A stretch of DNA of 64,000 nucleotides from Megaleporinus macrocephalus (lineage: Eukaryota; Chordata; Actinopteri; Characiformes; Anostomidae), in NCBI GenBank assembly GCA_021613375.1, contig CM038719.1, positions 2,051,630 to 2,115,629 on the forward strand. Direction: 5' to 3'. The position numbers and the translations under genes were made by a program. Positions within the stretch are counted from its first letter, which is position 1; every line of letters starts with the position of its first letter. Under the pieces are notes generated by a model. That model saw nothing but the letters and a program-made list of their open reading frames with translations, did no database searches and was not told the origin of the DNA. Shown here one piece after another: positions 46,916-57,790 of the stretch.

Positions 46916-49900
46916 TATGTAAGTGTATATGGTTGAATATCTCCACGTGTTTATTTCCAGCTCACCCTCCCGAGTTCTACGACGGCGTGGCTCACACCTT
47001 GGGCCGTATTGCTCAGCACAGTGTTAGGAGGAAATCCCCGGTTAAGCCTGAGCCCATCCAGGTTCCCCGTAAAGGTGAAGCCCGCCCGTCCGTCAGCATT
47101 TACTGAGTTTGTTTTTGTCGTCTGCCTCTGGATCCCACCGATCCGGTCAGACAGGTTCTCGTACAATGTGCTGACTCATACACCGTGTTTTCCCTCCTCC
47201 TCCTCTTCTCTCTCCACTCCTGACTCCACCTCGCCGCAGAACACGACAAGGAGGCCGTAGTCCAGGCACTCGTTCAGGTGCTGACGGCCGAGGGGGACGC
47301 CATCAATGAGAAGGTGACTATCGCCTGCTGCGCTCTGAAGCCCCCCAGCTGCTGCAGATGGGCCGGAGCGGGCTTAGTGGGACAGTCAGAGGTGTAGATC
47401 TGTGATCTGGCTGTGGTTATTTAGCTGTGATTTATAGGAAACGAGTCAGAGCTACACAGTGAGGAGTCAGAGCTACACAGTGAGGAGTCAGAGCTACACA
47501 GTGAGGAGTCAGAGCTACACAGTGAGGAGTCAGTGCTACACAGTGAGGAGTCACAGCTACACAGTGAGGAGTCAGTGCTGCACAGTGAGGAGTCAGTGCT
47601 ACACAGTGAGGAGTCAGTGCTACACAGTGAGGAGTCACAGCTACACAGTGAGGAGTCACAGCTACACAGTGAGGAGTCAGTGCTACACAGTGAGGAGTCA
47701 GTGCTACACAGTGAGGAGTCACAGCTACACAGTGAGGAGTCAGAGCTACACAGTGAGGAGTCAGTGCTACACAGTGAGGAGTCAGTGCTACACAGTGAGG
47801 AGTCAGAGCTACACAGTGAGGAGTCAGTGCTACACAGTGAGGAGTCAGAGCTACACAGTGAGGAGTCAGTGCTACACAGTGAGGAGTCAGAGCTACACAG
47901 TGAGGAGTCAGTGCTGCACAGTGAGGTGTCAGAGCTACACAGTGAGGTGTCAGAGCTACACAGTGAGGAGTCAGTGCTACACAGTGAGGAGTCAGTGCTA
48001 CACAGTGAGGAGTCAGAGCTACACAGTGAGGTGTCAGAGCTACACAGTGAGGAGTCAGTGCTACACAGTGAGGAGTCAGTGCTACACAGTGAGGAGTCAG
48101 AGCTACACAGTGAGGAGTCAGAGCTACACAGTGAGGAGTCAGTGCTACACAGTGAGGTGTCAGAGCTACACAGTGAGGTGTCAGAGCTACACAGTGAGGA
48201 GTCAGTGCTACACAGTGAGGAGTCAGTGCTACACAGTGAGGAGTCAGAGCTACACAGTGAGGTGTCAGAGCTACACAGTGAGGAGTCAGTGCTACACAGT
48301 GAGGAGTCAGTGCTACACAGTGAGGAGTCAGAGCTACACAGTGAGGAGTCAGAGCTACACAGTGAGGAGTCAGTGCTACACAGTGAGGAGTCAGAGCTAC
48401 ACAGTGAGGAGTCACAGCTACACAGTGAGGAGTCACAGCTACACAGTGAGGAGTCAGAGCTACACAGTGAGGAGTCAGAGCTACACAGTGAGGAGTCAGT
48501 GCTACACAGTGAGGAGTCAGAGCTGCAGGTCTGGATCAGTTTGGGGGGAGAAGGGAAGAACGTCTCCACCACTCTGCCCTTATTCCACTATTCTGAAGTC
48601 TGAAATTCAGAAGGTCTGTATATAAACAGATGGGCAGACGCAGAGAGAGAGAGAGAGAGAGAGAGCAGATCAGAGCGAGGCCTAGTGGTAAAGAAAGCTG
48701 GACGTGAGTTTTGTGTTAACACAGAGAGGAGATGCTGGAAAAGAAGCACAACCGTCTTGTCTTCAACTCAACAGGGGACGAAGACTGACCACAGCTAATG
48801 ACCCGCCAGCTCACAGTCGTCTGGTTATTTTGATTATAAGATTTAATATTTATTACACGCGTGATTAACTTAATTAAATTCTGGGATTCCAAAGTGTGTG
48901 AAACTTTGATCTCGCTACATAAGACTGACATAACTGTAGCATAAACACACCATAACAGTTCAGACAGGTGTTTGGTCAGTTTTCATGACACCGACTCCTA
49001 ACCCTCGACTCCCGACTCCTAACCCTCGACTCCCAACTCCTAACCCTTAACTCCCGACTCCTAACCCTCAACTCCCGACTCCTAAACCTCAACTCCCGAC
49101 TCCTAACCCTCAACTCCCGACTCCTAAACCTCAACTCCCGACTCCTAAACCTCAACTCCCGACTCCTAAACCTCAACTCCCGACTCCTAACCCTCAACTC
49201 CCGACTCCTAACCCTCAACTCCCGACTCCTAACCCTCAACTCCCGACTCCTAACCCTCAACTCCCGACTCCTAACCCTCAACTCCCGACTCCTAACCCTC
49301 AACTCCCGACTCCTAACCCTCAACTCCCGACTCCTACCCTCAACTCCCGACTCCTAACCCTCAACTCCCGACTCCTAACCCTCAACTCCCGACTCCTAAC
49401 CCTCAACTCCCGACTCCTAACCCTCAACTCCCGACTCCTAACCCTTAACTCCCGACTTCTAACCCTCAACTCCCGACTCCTAACCCTCAACTCCCGACTC
49501 CTAACCCTTAACTCCCGACTTCTAACCCTCAACTCCCGACTCCTAACCCTTAACTCCCGACTCCTAACCCTTAACTCCCGACTCCCAACACGCAACTCTC
49601 GACACCCGGCGACGACTCCCAAACCTCGACACTTGACTCCCAATTCCCGACCCTCAACTCCAGACCCTCAACTCTTAACTCCCGACACTTGACTCCCAAT
49701 TCCCGACTCTTAACTCCAGACCCTCAACTCTTAACTCCCGACACTTGACTCCCAATTCCTGACCCTCAACTCCAGACCCTCAACTCTTAACTCCCGACAC
49801 TTGACTCCCAATTCCCGACTCTCAACTCCAGACCCTCAACTCTTAACTCCTGACACTTGACTCCCAATTACCGACCCTCAACTCCAGACCCTCAACTCTT

Positions 49901-52900
49901 AACTCCCGACACTTGACTCCCAATTCCCGACCCTCAACTCCAGACCCTCAACTCTCAACTCCCGACATTTGACTCCCAATTCCCGACTCTCAACTCCAGA
50001 CCCTCAACTCTTAACTCCCGACACTTGACTCCCAATTCCCGACCCTCAACTCCAGACCCTCAACTCTTAACTCCCGACACTCGACTCCCAATTCCCGACT
50101 CTCAACTCCAGACCCTCAACTCTTAACTCCCGACACTTGACTCCCAATTCCCGACTCTCAACTCCAGACCCTCAACTCTTAACTCCCGACACTTGACTCC
50201 CAATTCCCGACTCTCAACTCCAGACCCTCAACTCTTAACTCCCGACACTTGTCTTCCAAACCTCAACAATCAACTCCCAATTCCTGACTCTCATCTCCCG
50301 TCTCCCCACTCTCGACACCCGACTCTTGACTCCCAACACTCGACTCCCAAACCTCGACAGTCAACTTTCAATTCCCGACCCTTAACTCTTAACTCCCGAC
50401 ACTCGACTCCCAAACCTCAACAGTCAACCTCCAATTCCTAACTCTCATCTCCCGACTCCCCACTCTCGACACCCGACTCTTGACACATGACCCTCGGCTC
50501 CCAACCCTTGACGCTCAACTCCTGACATTCAACTCCCAAACCTCGAGAGTCAACGCCCGACACTCGACTCCCAATTCCTGGCTCTCGTTTCCAGACTTCC
50601 ATCTCTCAACACCTGACTCTGGACACCTGTCTATCAAAACCAGACTCTCGACTCCTAACTCTCGATAACAGACTCTCAACACCCGACTCTGGAAACTAGA
50701 CTCCCGACACCTGACTCCCAACTCTTTAATCCCGACCCTCAACACCTGACTCCCTACTCTTTAATCCCGACCCTCAACACCTGACTCCCAACTCTTTAAT
50801 CCCGACCCTCAACACCTGACTCCCAACTCTTCAATCCCGACCCTCAACACCTGACTCCCAACTCTTTAATCCCGACCCTCAACACCCGACTCCCAACTCT
50901 TTAATCCTGACCCTCAACACCTGACTCACAACTCTTTAATCCCGACCCTCAACACCTGACTCCCAACTCTTTAATCCCGACCCTCAACACCTGACTCCCA
51001 ACTCTTTAATCCCGACCCACAACACCTGACTCACAACTCTTTAATCCCGACCCACAACACCTGACTCCCAACTCTTCAATCCCGACCCTCAACACCTGAC
51101 TCCCAACTCTTTAATCCCGACCCTCAACACCTGACTCCCAACTCTTTAATCCCGACCCTCAACACCTGACTCACAACTCTTTAATCCCGACCCTCAACAC
51201 CTGACTCCCAACTCTTTAATCCCGACCCTCAACACCTGACTCACAACTCTTTAATCCCGACCCTCAACACCTGACTCCCAACTCTTTAATCCCGACCCTC
51301 AACACCTGACTCCCAACTCTTTAATCCCGACCCTCAACACCTGACTCCCAACTCTTTAATCCCGACCCTCAACACCTGACTCACAACTCTTTAATCCCGA
51401 CCCTCAACACCCTACTCACAACTCTTTAATCCTGACCCTCAACACCTGACTCCCAACTCTTTAATCCCGGACCCTCACACCTGACTCACACTCTTTAATC
51501 CCGACCCTCAACACCTGACTCACAACTCTTTAATCCCGACCCTCAACACCTGACTCACAACTCTTTAATCCCGACCCTCAACACCTGACTCCCAACTCTT
51601 TAATCCCGACCCTCAACACCTGACTCCCAACTCTTTAATCCTGACCCTCAACACCTGACTCCCAACTCTTTTATCCCGACCCTCAACACCTGACTCCCAA
51701 CTCTTTAATCCCGACCCTCAACACCTGACTCCCAACTCTTTAATCCCGACCCTCAACACCTACTCCCTACTCTTTAATCCTGACCCTCAACCACCTGACT
51801 CCCAACTCTTTAATCCCCGACCCTCAACACCTGACTCACAACTCTTTAATCCCGACCCTCAACACCCTACACACAACTCTTAATCCCGACCCTCAACACC
51901 TGACTCCCAACTCTTTAATCCTGACCCTCAACACCTGACTCCCAAACTCTTTAATCCCGACCTCCACACCTGACTCCCAACTCTTTAATCCCGACCCTCA
52001 ACACCTGACTCCCAACTCTTTAATCCCGACCCTCAACACCTGACTCCCAACTCTTTAATCCCGACCCTCAACACCTGACTCCCAACTCTTTAATCCCGAC
52101 CCTCAACACCTGACTCCCAACTCTTTAATCCCGACCCTCAACACCCGACTCACAACTCTTTAATCCCGACCCTCAACACCTGACTTCTGACTCCTGACTC
52201 CTGATGCTTGATTAATTCCTGTGTGTTTCTCAGATTAACGCTAGCCCGCTGCTGCGCTCCTCCCTCAACCGTCTCTCCTACGCCTCCTTCGCCAAACTGC
52301 TGGACACATGTGCCAGTGAAACCGTGGACCCGCCCCTTCCTGCTCCGGTCAGCCCCACCCTCCGGCGCGTCGCCATTACCATGGAGATGACCCGGCGGGT
52401 GGTCACGGCGACCGGAGTCCCGCAGCGTGTGGAGGGTTTTGCTGAGCGCTACATGGAGAACTTCGCTCCGTGGGTGAAGAGTCACGGAGGATGGGTGAGC
52501 AGCACACTCGTTCATCTCTCGGTCTCTTTCTGACGTTTACCGGGGGTTTTCATTCGCTCTCTCTTTCTTTCTCTCTTTATCTCAGTCTCTCTATCTATCT
52601 ATCTATCACTCTCTCTTTTTATCTCTCTCTCTCTCTTTATCTCTTACTCTCTCTATCTATCACTCTCTCTCTTTATCTCTCTCTCTCTCTCTCTTTTTAT
52701 CTCTTACTCTATCTATCTATCTATCACTCTCTCTTTTTATCTCTCTCTCTCTTTATCTCTTACTCTCTCTATCTATCACTCTCTCTCTTTATCTCTCATT
52801 TGTGTCACTTTCTTATTTTTTCTTTTCTCTTTTCTCTCTGTCTCTAATTTTCCCCTCTCCCCTATTTTTCTTCTTTTTCTTTAATTTCTCCTTCTGTCAT

Positions 52901-53621
52901 TTTTTCTCTCTCTCTCTCTTTCTGTCTTCTTCTCTTATTTTTCTCTTTCTCTAATTCTCTAACTCTGTGTCAGTCACCTATTTATTTATTTAAAACCAGT
53001 TTTTAAACCAGTTTAATGCCAGTTTTTAAACCAGTTTAATACCAGTATTTAAACCAGGTTAATACCAGTATTTAAACTAGTTTAATAACAGTATTTAAAC
53101 TAGTTTAATACCAGTATTTAAACCAGTTTAATACCAGATTTAAACCAGTTTAATACCAGTATTTAAACTAGTTTAATACCAGTTTTTAAACCAGTTTAAT
53201 ACCAGATTTAAACCAGTTTAATACCAGTATTTAAACCAGTTTAATACCAGTTTTTAAACCAGTTTAATACCAGATTTAAACCTGTTTAATACCAGATTTA
53301 AACCAGTTTAATACCAGATTTAAACCAGTTTAATACCAGTATTTAAACCAGTTTAATACCAGTATTTAAACCAGTTTAATACCAGATTTAAACCAGTTTA
53401 ATACCAGGATTTAAACCAGTTTAATACCAGTATTGAAACCAGTTTGATGTTGGTTCACTGTCTGTTCTTTTGGGATATCTGTGCTGCAGCGTGGCAGCTG
53501 TGCAGCTTCACGGCCCCAGAAGGGGGCAGCATTGAGTGAGTTAAGTTAGTGCCTGTATTAACTCTTTCCTCTGTACTTGCAGGAGAGTATCGTCCAGATC
53601 GAGGGTCAGGAGTACGACTAA
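39272..53621 (+). CDS. bcl2l12: bcl2l12, BCL2-like protein 12 (complete coding region)
   Basis: Join 39272-39438, 41797-42070, 43868-44060, 46961-47074, 47240-47313, 52234-52494, 53583-53621. The total is 1122 nt, 373 residues plus stop, and all junctions keep frame. In mammals BCL2L12 is an atypical BCL2-family protein with a C-terminal BH2-like motif, reported to act on caspases and p53; those activities are not shown here. Alignable blocks in order: N-terminal VKEETRLVLKSFLRKAL (human REDTLRVLAAFLRR), HPPEFYDGVAHTLGRIAQ (human TPDFYALVAQRLEQLV), DKEAVVQALVQVLTAEGDAI, SPLLRSSLNRLSYASFAKLL, then AITMEMTRRV and the BH2-like FAPWVKSHGGW. The fish protein is longer than human (about 334), mainly through a Lys-rich linker in exons 2-3 (KKKKKNKLKLSDLFKKK). 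The start ATG lies 2 bp inside the exon after a spliced 5' UTR. Confidence 0.92.
39439..39900. other. AT-rich intron sequence
   Basis: Contains a TATATA-rich stretch at 39555-39650. No gene. Confidence 0.5.
39904..40643 (+). mobile_element. Right part of an AAAGGGGAA-family element with an internal 21-bp array
   Basis: 39904-40318 is a tandem of GTTTACAGTGGTGGTGATGGT (21 bp). It is followed by the family core (AACCAGACGTCTCCATG, TACACATTGTATTTACTATC) and the end TTGGTGGAATTCCCCTTT at 40626-40643. No left end is visible. His/Cys-rich minus-strand frames are artefacts. Confidence 0.8.
40644..40980. other. Unique intron sequence with short A and TA runs
   Basis: An A-run lies near 40712 and a (TA)n run at 40806-40820. 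No gene. Confidence 0.5.
40981..41022 (+). repeat. (CA)n microsatellite
   Basis: Pure CA run immediately before the Tc1-like end at 41031. Confidence 0.97.
41031..41560 (+). mobile_element. Left half of the Tc1-like 45-bp-unit element
   Basis: The end TACACTGATCAGTCATAATA is followed by the 45-bp array (CACTGTATCAGCTCCACTGA, CCATACAGGACCTCCACT), about 11 units from 41070. No core or right end follows, so the copy is truncated near 41560. Confidence 0.8.
41797..42070 (+). CDS. bcl2l12: bcl2l12 coding exon 2
   Basis: The acceptor is CTTCCTCAG. Phase 2 entry gives S, then ALLKEKQRKEESGWDSLDEQ, followed by a basic segment (KNLIKKRLIPRSTSRNAKK) and a polar linker. Donor GAG|GTGCAG at 42070 is chosen because it gives the phase 0 that exon 3 requires. 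Donor CAG|GTTGTG at 42076 would also keep frame and add two residues. Confidence 0.85.
42172..42465 (+). repeat. Dispersed repeat, partner of 11868-12135
   Basis: Starts ACCAGTAAGAACAGCAGATC just after bcl2l12 exon 2 and matches the first copy with small insertions. Confidence 0.8.
42470..43425 (+). repeat. 51-bp AT-rich array
   Basis: About 18 units of CTACTTACTCTATTAATACT then GATTAATATTTAATAATAAAGTGTAAAAGC, with many single-base indels. Confidence 0.94.
43705..43825 (+). repeat. Short TTCAGTATGTG array
   Basis: About ten imperfect 11-12 bp units ending 40 bp before bcl2l12 exon 3. Confidence 0.9.
43868..44060 (+). CDS. bcl2l12: bcl2l12 coding exon 3 (Lys-rich)
   Basis: The acceptor is GTGCTGTCCTGCAG and the donor is CCCT|GTAAGT. 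It encodes DERSTASEDEGERTPGE, then a Lys run and LSDLFKKKSTKKEE, then PRPPRPTSLSVDKEQSPPKP. It is low complexity and probably disordered. The other two frames are also open but lack coding character. It is flanked on both sides by AT-rich tandem arrays. Confidence 0.88.
44095..45185 (+). repeat. About 19-bp AT-rich array TATAATTATTACTGTATAA
   Basis: Over 1 kb of TATAATATAATTATTACTG-type units right after exon 3. Confidence 0.95.
45186..45940. other. Intron sequence with hAT-like fragments
   Basis: CATAATCGATTAATCTGAAT and nearby TTTTTATTAGTCAATTAATC (45460-45520) resemble a common fish dispersed repeat. The rest is unassigned. Confidence 0.4.
45990..46815 (+). mobile_element. AAAGGGGAA-family element with an internal GTTTACAGTGGTGG array
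   Basis: 45990-46280 is a tandem of about 24-27 bp (GGTGATGTTGTTTACAGTGG). It is followed by the core (ACCATGTCTACGACGCACA, ACACATTTTATTTACTATGA) and the end AAAGTTCCCCTTTAG at 46803-46815. An (ATT)n run at 46465-46500 is included. Confidence 0.7.
46869..46914 (+). repeat. (TG)n microsatellite
   Basis: Pure TG run 46 bp before the acceptor of bcl2l12 exon 4. Confidence 0.97.
46961..47074 (+). CDS. bcl2l12: bcl2l12 coding exon 4
   Basis: The acceptor is TTTATTTCCAG and the donor is AAAG|GTGAAG. It encodes (S)HPPEFYDGVAHTLGRIAQ then HSVRRKSPVKPEPIQVPRK. The FYxxVAxxLxxI pattern is the clearest family signature outside the BH2 region. Confidence 0.93.
47240..47313 (+). CDS. bcl2l12: bcl2l12 coding exon 5
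   Basis: The acceptor is CCTCGCCGCAG and the donor is AAG|GTGACT. It encodes (E)HDKEAVVQALVQVLTAE then GDAINEK, matching the amphipathic helix EKEAILRRLVALLEEE of human BCL2L12. It ends in phase 0. A 4.9-kb, almost wholly repetitive intron follows. Confidence 0.93.
47440..48530 (+). repeat. 21-bp minisatellite CAGAGCTACACAGTGAGGAGT
   Basis: About 52 units; variants CAGTGCT, CACAGCT and GAGGTGT are distributed in repeated blocks. Three frames on each strand stay open for up to 388 codons, yet splicing (exons 5 and 6) shows this is intronic. Confidence 0.97.
48537..48985. other. Unique intron segment between arrays
   Basis: Contains a (GA)n run at 48640-48665. No exon seen. Confidence 0.5.
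48990..49605 (+). repeat. 21-bp minisatellite CTCAACTCCCGACTCCTAACC
   Basis: About 29 units, very uniform in the middle. On the minus strand it reads RELRVRS repeats. Confidence 0.97.
49610..50690 (+). repeat. 56-bp higher-order array of GACTCCCAA / CTCAACTC words
   Basis: Eleven or so units of GACCCTCAACTCTTAACTCC then CGACACTTGACTCCCAATTCCCGACTCTCAACTCCA to about 50280, then degenerate words to 50690. It shares its vocabulary with the arrays on both sides. Confidence 0.93.
50690..52190 (+). repeat. 35-bp minisatellite
   Basis: About 43 units of CTGACTCCCAACTCTTTAAT then CCCGACCCTCAACAC. It ends 40 bp before the acceptor of bcl2l12 exon 6. Confidence 0.97.
52234..52494 (+). CDS. bcl2l12: bcl2l12 coding exon 6 (BH2-like motif)
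   Basis: The acceptor is GTGTGTTTCTCAG and the donor is TGG|GTGAGC. Its 87 codons hold SPLLRSSLNRLSYASFAKLL, DTCASETVDPPLPAPVSPTL, RRVAITMEMTRRVVTATGV and the BH2-like ENFAPWVKSHGGW, shared with BCL2L14. GC-rich and codon-like, it stands out sharply from the surrounding arrays. Confidence 0.95.
52555..52960 (+). repeat. CT-rich / (TCTA)n tract
   Basis: CTCTCT and TATCTATC words following exon 6. Confidence 0.93.
52985..53450 (+). repeat. About 22-bp array AGTTTAATACCAGTATTTAAACC
   Basis: About 21 units just before the last bcl2l12 exon. Its CCAGTTTAA word is shared with the array after the gene. Confidence 0.94.
53583..53621 (+). CDS. bcl2l12: bcl2l12 coding exon 7 (C-terminus)
   Basis: The acceptor is CTGTACTTGCAG. 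Thirteen codons, ESIVQIEGQEYD then TAA, complete the BH2 block (HGGWESIVQI). No transmembrane tail follows, which agrees with mammalian BCL2L12. Confidence 0.93.
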   Translation, partial: ESIVQIEGQEYD

Positions 53622-54240
53622 CCACTACGCCATGAAGAACCAAGACCTCCGACTATCTTTAATGTGATCATTGTACTGTGACCTTTGACCTGTGACCAGG
53701 GCAGAACCAGCGGAGACCCTGACGGTGGACCATCGCTGGAGCCAGTTTATTAGGAGTCTGACCAAGAAATGACTGTAGACCAGCAGGGGTCGCAAATGAG
53801 CCGGTCCTGGGTGAAGAGGGGTGAATGGATCTTCCCTGTATTGTGGTTCTGATCTGTTATGTATGATATACTTCTAATCTTCTACAGCAGGTGCTTTTAG
53901 ACGGTGGGACGTCAGCAGTTGTGCTGCTGAGAGCTGATTGGCTGGCGAGCTGGCGAGCTGGCGGTTTGCTGTTCCGTCTGTTCTTCTGTGTAAAATGAGA
54001 TGTTTACGTTTACGGGAACCCTCGCTACAAACCTCTGACAGGGCATTTAAACACTACCCGCAGTGAACGTAGTGAATGTGAGTTTTAGAACCTGGTTTTA
54101 AAGAGCCGGTGCAGTTTTTTTAAAGGACTTTTATACCAGAATATAAATTATGAGGAAATTCTCACTGTTTCTTTTATTGTGTCACTCAGCAGAGCCGCGG
54201 TGCAGAACAGCACAGCACTCTTTATCATCTCTTTAAATAA
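53622..54240 (+). other. bcl2l12: bcl2l12 3' untranslated region (probable)
   Basis: This is unique sequence directly after the stop codon, with no other open frame. No canonical AATAAA is visible; near variants are AATATA at about 54140 and AAATAAG at about 54235. A tandem array starts immediately after it. Confidence 0.5.
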
Positions 54241-56040
54241 GACTGTTACACCAGTTTCACACCAGTTTCACACCAGTTTAACATCAGTTTAACCACTTTA
54301 ATATAAGTTTAACACCAGTTTAACACCAGTTTAATATTAGTTTAACACCAGTTTCACACCAGTTTAACATCAGTTTCACACCAGTTTAACCACTTTAATA
54401 TAAGTTTCACACCAGTTTCACACCAGTTTCACACCAGTTTAACATCAGTTTAACCACTTTAATATAAGTTTAACACCAGTTTCACACCAGTTTAACCACT
54501 TTAATATAAGTTTAACACCAGTTTCACACCAGTTTCACACCAGTTTAACACCAGTTTAACACTAGTTTCACACTAGTTTCACACCAGTTTAACACCAATT
54601 TAATATCAGTTTACTTCCAGTTTAACACCAGTTTAATATCAGTTTAATATCAGTTTACTTCCAGTTTAACACCAGTTTCACACCAGTTTAATATTAGTTT
54701 AATGCCAGTTTCACACCAGTTTAATACCAGTTTAATATCAGTTTACTTCCAGTTTAACACCAGTTTCACACCAGTTTAATATTAGTTTAATATTAGTTTA
54801 ATTCCAGTTTCACACCAGTTTAATATTAGTTTAATATCAGTTTAATATTAGTTTAATTCCAGTTTCACACCAGTTTAATATTAGTTTAATGCCAGTTTCA
54901 CACCAGTTTACACCAGTTTAAATATCAGTTTTCTTCCAGTTTAACACCAGTTTCACACCAGTTTAATTATTAGTTTAATATCAGTTTAATATTAGTTTAA
55001 TTCCAGTTTCACACCAGCTTAATATTAGTTTAATGCTAGTTTCACACCAGTTTCACACCAGTTTAATATTAGTTTAATGGCAGTTTCACACCAGTTTGAT
55101 ATCAGTTTAAAGCCAGTTTAACACCATTGTCAAACCAGTTTAATATTAATTTAATGCCAGTTTCACACCAGTTTCACACCAGTTTAACACCAGTTTAACA
55201 CTAGTTTCACACTAGTTTCACACCAGTTTAACACCAATTTAATATCAGTTTACTTCCAGTTTAACACCAGTTTAATATCAGTTTAATATCAGTTACTTCC
55301 AGTTTAACACCAGTTTCACACCAGTTTAATATTAGTTTAATGCCAGTTTCACACCAGTTTAATACCAGTTTAATATCAGTTTACTTCCAGTTTAACACCA
55401 GTTTCACACCAGTTTAATAATAGTTTAATATTAGTTTAATATTAGTTTAATTCCAGTTTCACACCAGTTTAATATTAGTTTAATATCAGTTTAATATTAG
55501 TTTAATTCCAGTTTCACACCAGTTTAATATTAGTTTAATGCCAGTTTCACACCAGTTTAACACCAGTTTAATATCAGTTTTCTTCCAGTTTAACACCAGT
55601 TTCACACCAGTTTAATATTAGTTTAATATCAGTTTAATATTAGTTTAATTCCAGTTTCACACCAGCTTAATATTAGTTTAATGCTAGTTTCACACCAGTT
55701 TCACACCAGTTTAATATTAGTTTAATGCTAGTTTCACACCAGTTTCACACCAGTTTAATATTAGTTTAATGGCAGTTTCACACCAGTTTGATATCAGTTT
55801 AAAGCCAGTTTAACACCATTGTCAAACCAGTTTAATATTAATTTAATGCCAGTTTCACACCAGTTTCACACCAGTTTAATGCCATTTTCACACCAGTGTC
55901 ACACCAGTTTAATATTAATTTAATGCCAGTTTCACACCAGTTTCACACCAGTTTAATGCCATTTTCACACCAGTGTCACACCAGTTTAATATTAGTTTAA
56001 AGCCAGTTTAACACCAGTTTAATATTAGTTTAATTTTAAT
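54240..56040 (+). repeat. 11-12-bp array CACCAGTTTAA / CACCAGTTTCA
   Basis: 1.8 kb of CAGTTTAACAC, CAGTTTCACAC and TAGTTTAATAT words, with a duplicated block of several hundred bases (about 54530-55090 and 55180-55760). Confidence 0.96.
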
Positions 56041-56565
56041 TCTGGGATTTTATCACACAGAGCTGTTTTTAAACAAGCTTAGTATCTGAAACTGCTCCAG
56101 TCCAGTTTGTACAGATGTAGCTACTAACTTAGCGAACCGTTAGCTTGCTAACTGGTTATATGGTGTATTAACAGTGTTCTGGTAGCGTCAGTTATGTGAC
56201 ACACAGGTTTAAGTTAGCGTAGCTGACCGTTAGCTATCATGTTTAAACAGCACCTTCAGTTTTTGGAACTTATTGTTTTTAAATGCTAAAAGGTTAAAGA
56301 TTCATCACTTCACTGTGAGGTGTTTACATACAGACAGACAATCACTTTGTTAATTAACAATTAACAGGTAAGTGTGACTAAGGGGGCAGCGGGGGGGGGG
56401 GGGGTACGAGAATCAGGGCAGTGATATTATTTAAATTTAATTACACAATATTCTCAGAACATTATTCACATTGCTGGACTCGTAGGGCTCATATGTTGGG
56501 GCAGTAATCTTTATATTCTTAACAGTAAATTAAATTAGGAGAAGGTAAATATGGTATCTGGTATC
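56041..56565. other. Unique sequence with a G-run
   Basis: A run of about 14 Gs lies at 56390-56404. No gene. Confidence 0.5.
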
Positions 56566-56569
56566 AAAT

Positions 56570-56785
56570 CCCTGAGGAACAACTTCTAATAACGGCACGA
56601 CAGGCTCTAGAAACAGGAATGTCAAAGATCTTCCCAATACGTCCTCAGTCTGGACTCTGTGGTGACCAGTCCATGTGTGAAAATGGTGTTTCATGCTGCC
56701 TGAACTACTCTTTCACCATCGGAGCCTGATGAATCCCAGCACTGTCATCTTGGAAAACACCTGTTCCATCTTTCCACTTTTTTTT
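56570..56785 (-). mobile_element. Antisense Tc1-like transposase-derived fragment
   Basis: Phrases such as TGGTATCTGGTATCAAATCC, GACTCTGTGGTGACCAGTCC and TGAATCCCAGCACTGTCATC follow the order of antisense Tc1-like element sequence. It is short and degenerate. Confidence 0.5.
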
Positions 56786-57790
56786 TCACCTCCATCTCCT
56801 CCACTCTGTTCTTCTCACATTACCTCCATCTCCTCCACTCTGTTCTTCTCGCATTGCCTCCATCTCCTCCACTCTGTTCCTTACCTCCATCTCCTCCACT
56901 CTGTTCCTCACCTTCATCTCCTCCACCCTGTTCTTAACCTCCATCGCCTCCACTCTATTCCTCACCTCCATCTCCTCCACTCTGTTCTTAACCTCCATCT
57001 CCTCCACTCTATTCCTCACCTCCATCTCCTCCACTCTGTTCTTAACCTCCATCTCCTCCACTCTGTTCATCACCTCCATCTCCTCCACTCTGTTCTTCTC
57101 ACATTACCTCCATCTCCTCCACTCTGTTCTTCTCACATTACCTCCATCTCCTCCACTCTGTTCCTTACCTCCATCTCCTCCACTCTGTTCCTTACCTCCA
57201 TTTCCTCCACTCTGTTTCTCACCTTCATCTCCTCCACCCTGTTCTTAACCTCCATCGCCTCCACTCTATTCCTCACCTCCATTTCCTCCACTCTGTTCTT
57301 AACCTCCATCTCCTCCACTCTGTTCATCACCTCCATCTCCTCCACTCTGTTTCTCACCTCCAGCTCCTAAACTCTGTTCTTCACGCACTGCCTCCATCTC
57401 CTCCACTTCTTTCTTCACCTCCATCTCCTCCTCTGTTCTTCTCGCATTGCCTCCATCTCCTCTACTCTGTTCTTCTCGCACAGCCTCCATCTCCTCCACT
57501 TTGTTCTTCACCTCCATCTCCTCCACGCTGTTCTTTTCGCACTGCCTCCATCTCCTCCACTTTGTTCTTCACCTCCATCTCCTCCACTCTGTTCTTCTCG
57601 CACAGCCTCCATCTCCTCCACTTTGTTCTTCTCGCACGGCCTCCATCTCCTCCACTCTGTTCTTCACCTCCATCTCCTCCGCGCTGTTCTTCTCGCACTG
57701 CCTCCATCTCCTCCACTTTGTTCTTCACCTCCATCTCCTCCACTCTGTTCTTCTCGCATGGCCTCCATCTCCTCCACTCTGTTCTTCATG
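56785..57790 (+). repeat. CTCCATCTCCTCCACTCTGTTCTTC array
   Basis: 24-36-bp units ending in variable words (CTCACATTAC, CTCGCACTGC, CTTAAC, CTCAC). On the minus strand it reads as Glu-rich RVEEMEVKN repeats, an artefact. Confidence 0.95.

Noticed and set aside
47421..48625. Large frames of 334-388 codons on both strands
   Set aside because: 21-bp tandem repeat lying inside a bcl2l12 intron.
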